Part shown: positions 5,830 through 8,313 of the stretch, in pieces
Position numbering within the stretch: position 1 is the stretch's first letter
Layout: every line of letters starts with the position of its first letter
NCBI GenBank assembly: GCA_964556675.1
Contig: CAZKYN010000151.1
Span: 1 to 8,313, forward strand
Source: JBDKTK01 sp964556675
GTDB lineage: Bacteria > Desulfobacterota > Syntrophia > Syntrophales > UBA4778
Direction: 5' to 3'
Length of the DNA stretch: 8,313 nucleotides
Position numbers and translations under genes: made by a program
Notes under the pieces: model-generated
Seen by the model: only the letters and a program-made list of their open reading frames with translations
Told to the model about the DNA's origin: nothing
The model's database searches: none

Positions 5830-7125
5830 TTACAGCAGATCAAGCTCTTGCGCCTGAACTTCAAGAGACCGGCGAAAATCCGGGTGGGCAATACCGATCA
5901 GCGCTTTGGCCCTCTCGCGGATGCTCTTGCCCCGCAGGTCCGCCACGCCGAACTCGGTCACCACGAAATGTACGTCGTTGCGGGAAGTGGTAACAGCCGA
6001 GCCGCGGTCGAGTTCGCAGGCAATGCGCGACAGCTTGCCTTTCGCCGCCGTCGCCGGCAGGGCAATTATCGACTTGCCGCCTTTTGACCGGCTTGCGCCC
6101 CGGATGAAATCGACCTGGCCGCCCACACCGCTGAACTGGTTGCGGCCGATCATCTCGGCGTTGACCTGTCCCATAAGATCGACCTGGAGGGCAGAGTTGA
6201 TTGAGATCATCTTCTCGTGCTGCCCGATTACAAATGGGTCGTTGGTGTAATCGACAGGTCTCATCACCACGTCCGGGTTGTTATCGACGAAGTCGTAGAA
6301 CTTGCGCGTGCCCATAAGGAATGTGGCCACGAACTTGCCGGTGTTGATCGTCTTTTTCCTGTTGGTGACGACCCCGGCCTCGGTCAGAGCCAGGACGCCG
6401 TCGGAGAACATTTCGGTATGGATGCCAAGGTCCTTCTTGTTCTTCAGGAACAGCAGGACGGCATCGGGAATGGCGCCGATTCCCAGCTGGAGTGTGGAGC
6501 CGTCTTCTATAAGCCCGGCCACATGCTCGCCGATAGCCCTCTCGACATCGCCGATGACAGGGGGCTTGAGTTCAATAAGGGGCTCGTCCTTCTCCACGAT
6601 GCAATCGATCTCGTCGATATGGATCGCCTCTCCGCAGGTACGAGGCATATTCCTGTTGACCTGTGCTATCGTAAGCCTGTCCGAGCGCGACGAAGCCAGA
6701 GTGTAGTCAACAGAAACACCGAGGCTGCAGAACCCGTCTTTGTCCGGCGGGGCGACCTGCATCAGGGTCACGTCGACGGGCAGGATCCGCCAGGAGAACA
6801 GCCGCGGTATTTCGGAGAAGAAGCACGGAGTGTGCAGCGCCCTTCCTTCGGATACGGCCTTGCGGGTCGTCGCTCCGACAAACAGCGAATTGTGGCGGAA
6901 ACTGCCTTCCATTCCCGGCTGGGCGTACTTGGCGGGACCCATGGCGACCATGTGGACCACCTCGACTCCCTTGAGTTCGGGGGCGCGCGCCACCAACGCC
7001 TCGACCAGCGTCGGCGGCTCACCGCAGGCGTGGCCGATTACGACGCGGTCGCCGTCCCGAACCTGTTTAAGAGCATCGGCCGCCGTCATTATTTTTTTTG
7101 AGTATTTCTGCTTCCAGTCGCTCAT
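5830..7125 (-). CDS. abfT: CoA-transferase, 4-hydroxybutyrate CoA-transferase type
   Basis: Member of the acetyl-CoA hydrolase/transferase family, which moves CoA between acyl-CoA and a carboxylic acid through a glutamyl-CoA thioester. The 431-residue length matches 4-hydroxybutyrate CoA-transferases. Visible motifs are GDRVVIGHACGEP (25-37), VNRNMPRT (156-163), GIGAIPDAV (215-223), the catalytic E238 in HTEMFSDG (236-243), GGQVDFIRGA (335-344), and VVTEFGVADLRGKS with AHPDF near the end. E238 has the position known for the active glutamate of the Clostridium aminobutyricum enzyme. ATG 7125 is chosen because family members begin with a similar DWKxxY segment; AAAGGTG lies about 10 bases upstream. 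This start overlaps the preceding gene by 59 bases. Cytoplasmic. With abfD in the same gene run, 4-hydroxybutyrate with acetyl-CoA is the likely substrate pair. Butyryl-CoA:acetate transferases are close relatives and cannot be excluded from sequence alone. Confidence 0.88.
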   Translation of the reverse strand: MSDWKQKYSKKIMTAADALKQVRDGDRVVIGHACGEPPTLVEALVARAPELKGVEVVHMVAMGPAKYAQPGMEGSFRHNSLFVGATTRKAVSEGRALHTPCFFSEIPRLFSWRILPVDVTLMQVAPPDKDGFCSLGVSVDYTLASSRSDRLTIAQVNRNMPRTCGEAIHIDEIDCIVEKDEPLIELKPPVIGDVERAIGEHVAGLIEDGSTLQLGIGAIPDAVLLFLKNKKDLGIHTEMFSDGVLALTEAGVVTNRKKTINTGKFVATFLMGTRKFYDFVDNNPDVVMRPVDYTNDPFVIGQHEKMISINSALQVDLMGQVNAEMIGRNQFSGVGGQVDFIRGASRSKGGKSIIALPATAAKGKLSRIACELDRGSAVTTSRNDVHFVVTEFGVADLRGKSIRERAKALIGIAHPDFRRSLEVQAQELDLL

Positions 7126-7420
7126 AATATTCTTTCACCTTTCTTGTCACTTCCGGAACGATCCGGGCCTCTTCGGCTGTCTCCATGTCGACGGTATGGT
7201 CCGCCACGTTTACATGCGGGACAACGGCGGGATGGAGCTTCCAAGCGCATCCTGAAAGGCAGCCGCTAAGATAAATAACGATATCCGCATCGATGCTGTT
7301 GAAAACTGTCTCCATCCCCATTTCAGCGAATAAGCGCTGCAGTTCCCCTGCAATGCGCCCCCTGTCGATCCGAGGGTTGCAGCCGCCGCAAAAACGGATG
7401 CTCACCTTCGGGCCGCTCAT
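7067..7420 (-). CDS. Small four-cysteine protein with a CGGCNP motif, function unknown
   Basis: A 117-residue cytoplasmic protein I cannot name. It has two cysteine pairs: C11-G-G-C14-NPRIDR near the N-terminus and C54-LSG-C58-AW in YLSGCLSGCAWK. An alternating beta-alpha pattern between them (VSIRFC, METVF, ADIVIYLSGC) suggests a small thioredoxin- or ferredoxin-like alpha/beta fold. The C-terminal third (81-110) is a charged helix. Four cysteines so arranged could bind an Fe-S cluster or zinc, or act in thiol redox chemistry; the sequence does not decide. Its ATG overlaps the stop of the NifU-like gene by 4 bases (ATGA), and its own end overlaps the CoA-transferase start by 59 bases. The three genes are therefore surely transcribed together and probably translationally coupled. 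Context suggests a role in maturing or supporting the 4-hydroxybutyryl-CoA enzymes, which is inference. Confidence 0.8.
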   Translation of the reverse strand: MSGPKVSIRFCGGCNPRIDRGRIAGELQRLFAEMGMETVFNSIDADIVIYLSGCLSGCAWKLHPAVVPHVNVADHTVDMETAEEARIVPEVTRKVKEYYERLEAEILKKNNDGGRCS

Positions 7421-7716
7421 CGCCGCCGCCTTTCCCTGAGGAACTGCAGGGCCTCGGCCGCGAGTTCATCGCTTACCCCGGTTTCCACCCGCACCCGGGA
7501 AACGGATGGGCAGCATTCGCGGATTGCAGCTACGACGACATCGTGGATTGTCTGTTGGGCCCCCATGCACGAGGCGCAGGCCCCGACAAGGCGCAGACGG
7601 ACTATGCCGCCCTGCTCGATCCCTTTGAGTTCGATATCCCCGTTATGCGAGCGGAGCAGGGGCCTGACACGGGCGTCCAGAGCCGCCTGGATTGCTGTTT
7701 CGAGAGGTTGATCCAT
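7417..7716 (-). CDS. NifU C-terminal-domain-like Fe-S scaffold protein
   Basis: A 99-residue stand-alone NifU/Nfu-type domain, which assembles or carries [4Fe-4S] clusters for transfer to apo-enzymes in the cytoplasm. It shows the family order: an N-terminal helix with ARVRPLLRSHNGDIELKGI (15-33), strand VRLRLVGAC (39-47), the cluster-binding C47-A-S-C50, and the following helix QTIHDVVVAAIRE (55-67). The usual family phrase is GGxVEL then GACxxC; here the first glycine pair is HNG. Extra cysteines C68 and C69 follow the helix. The tail is basic (RERRRR). ATG 7716 has only a weak GGGA upstream. It lies 80 bases after abfD and overlaps the CGGCNP gene by 4 bases. Because AbfD carries a [4Fe-4S] cluster, a dedicated carrier in its gene run is a reasonable inference; a general housekeeping Nfu role remains possible. 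Confidence 0.88.
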   Translation of the reverse strand: MDQPLETAIQAALDARVRPLLRSHNGDIELKGIEQGGIVRLRLVGACASCMGAQQTIHDVVVAAIRECCPSVSRVRVETGVSDELAAEALQFLRERRRR

Positions 7717-7754
7717 AATTTTTTCCCGGACCGTATCGGTTTTATATTTTTGTG

Positions 7755-7785
7755 TATCCGGGCCCCTCTTCAGGGGGCCCGGATA
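7755..7785 (-). other. Strong intercistronic hairpin between abfD and the NifU-like gene
   Basis: TATCCGGGCCCC (7755-7766) pairs perfectly with 7774-7785 (12 bp, mostly G/C) around a 7-base loop. It begins about 11 bases after the abfD stop. On the minus strand the following bases are A-rich, not T-rich, so an intrinsic terminator is unlikely. A stem like this could stabilise the 3' end of an abundant abfD message and lower expression of the downstream genes. Confidence 0.6.
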
Positions 7786-7796
7786 GCGGATTCGTC

Positions 7797-8313
7797 CTAT
7801 TTAATTCCGGCGATGTCTTTCGCCAGCGCTTTCTTCTGTTCAAGGTTGCCCTGCCGTGAGATCATGATGCGCTGCGCCTGGGGAGAACCCGCGCCGTGCA
7901 TGGACTCCGTGCGGTAGCCGACCGCGGCGGTTCCCAGGGTGATGTTCTCGATAAGCCGCAGGACCCTCATCCTGTTCTCCGTCGGTACGGAATTCACGGC
8001 CCGCAGGTATTTCTCAACGTACTTGCCGGCCACCGGGTGCTTCAGGTCCTTCTCGGAGGGCATGGTGACCATGAGGCCTCCGGCGATGTCTTCGGCCAGC
8101 CGCGCAATCTCATACGGGAACCGGGTGACGTTCTGCTTGCAGACGTTGGCGAGCAGCATGTCAATCTGGTAATTGCCGGAGGCGGTCTTGTAGCCTTCCG
8201 CCGAGCACGCAATGCCGCAGGCGTAAAGCGTCTCGTTGAGGTGCATCATCTCGATGAGCTTGTCCTTTACGTAGGAGGCCTTGTTCGCGCCGTTGTAATC
8301 GGCCGCGACGGCC
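7797..8313 (-). CDS. abfD: 4-hydroxybutyryl-CoA dehydratase / vinylacetyl-CoA isomerase, C-terminal part (window-truncated)
   Basis: AbfD dehydrates 4-hydroxybutyryl-CoA to crotonyl-CoA by a ketyl-radical mechanism using FAD and an oxygen-sensitive [4Fe-4S] cluster; it also isomerises vinylacetyl-CoA. The window holds the last 171 of about 490 residues. Very characteristic blocks are HLNETLYACGIACSAEGY (24-41 of the fragment), NYQIDMLLANVCKQN, RFPYEIARLAEDIAGG, and YRTESMHGAGSPQAQRIM (133-150). By counting back from the C-terminus, the Glu in TES (E136 of the fragment) corresponds to the conserved Glu455 of the Clostridium aminobutyricum enzyme. The cluster ligands, which are in the N-terminal and central parts of the protein, lie outside the window. 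The sequence shows no damage. The frame is open through the window edge, so the promoter and start cannot be seen. It appears to be the upstream gene of the run leading to the CoA-transferase. Confidence 0.95.
   Translation of the reverse strand, partial: AVAADYNGANKASYVKDKLIEMMHLNETLYACGIACSAEGYKTASGNYQIDMLLANVCKQNVTRFPYEIARLAEDIAGGLMVTMPSEKDLKHPVAGKYVEKYLRAVNSVPTENRMRVLRLIENITLGTAAVGYRTESMHGAGSPQAQRIMISRQGNLEQKKALAKDIAGIK

Noticed and set aside
6217..7101. Long plus-strand open frame (294 codons) opposite the CoA-transferase
   Set aside because: It is antisense to a gene with clear family motifs. Its translation has no recognisable motif, and a long shadow frame is expected from GC-rich codon bias.
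7797..8249. A complete 150-residue gene starting at ATG 8249
   Set aside because: The frame continues upstream to the window edge with AbfD-like sequence, so this ATG is internal to a longer gene.
1..8313. CRISPR array, insertion sequence or defence system
   Set aside because: I found no spaced direct repeats, transposase motifs, terminal inverted repeats or nuclease/effector genes on either strand.

Overview
The window looks like chromosomal DNA of an anaerobic, Deltaproteobacteria-like (Desulfobacterota) bacterium. This is an inference from gene content: a membrane-bound pyrophosphatase, 4-hydroxybutyryl-CoA chemistry with an oxygen-sensitive Fe-S/flavin enzyme, many-PAS signalling and a moderately GC-rich coding style. 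No 16S or other taxonomic marker is present. Every protein gene except one lies on the minus strand; the multi-PAS gene and the tRNA are on the plus strand.

Layout: 1-693 (minus) is the N-terminal part of a membrane pyrophosphatase (hppA), cut by the window edge, with a promoter candidate at 776-804. 864-1838 (minus) is a rhomboid intramembrane protease carrying an unusual C-terminal DnaJ-type substrate-binding domain. 2047-2121 (plus) is tRNA-Val(CAC), with its own promoter candidate and a textbook Rho-independent terminator. A promoter-like pair, a hairpin and a second terminator follow at 2286-2411 and may delimit a small RNA of about 90 nt or a leader attenuator. 2480-4303 (plus) is a PAS-PAS-GAF-PAS protein that stops after a coiled coil with no visible output domain. 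4304-4687 has no gene I can support.

The right half (8313 down to about 5830) is a minus-strand gene run built around 4-hydroxybutyrate. It begins with the C-terminal part of 4-hydroxybutyryl-CoA dehydratase (abfD). A free-standing NifU C-terminal-type Fe-S scaffold domain and a small four-cysteine protein with a CGGCNP motif follow. A CoA-transferase of the 4-hydroxybutyrate type closes the run. A plausible division of labour is that the transferase loads CoA onto 4-hydroxybutyrate, the dehydratase converts 4-hydroxybutyryl-CoA to crotonyl-CoA, and the two small proteins between them service Fe-S or redox needs. That last part is inference.

After a 139-base gap with a strong hairpin come two genes of unknown function (5070-5690 and 4688-5065). 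The second has an in-frame TGA after a CxxC motif, with open reading frame on both sides and a small hairpin just past the TGA. It may be a selenoprotein, a gene with a nonsense mutation, or two tiny genes. The most interesting items are this TGA-interrupted gene, the rhomboid-DnaJ_C fusion, the 4-hydroxybutyrate cluster with its two small cysteine proteins, and the possible small RNA upstream of the PAS gene.
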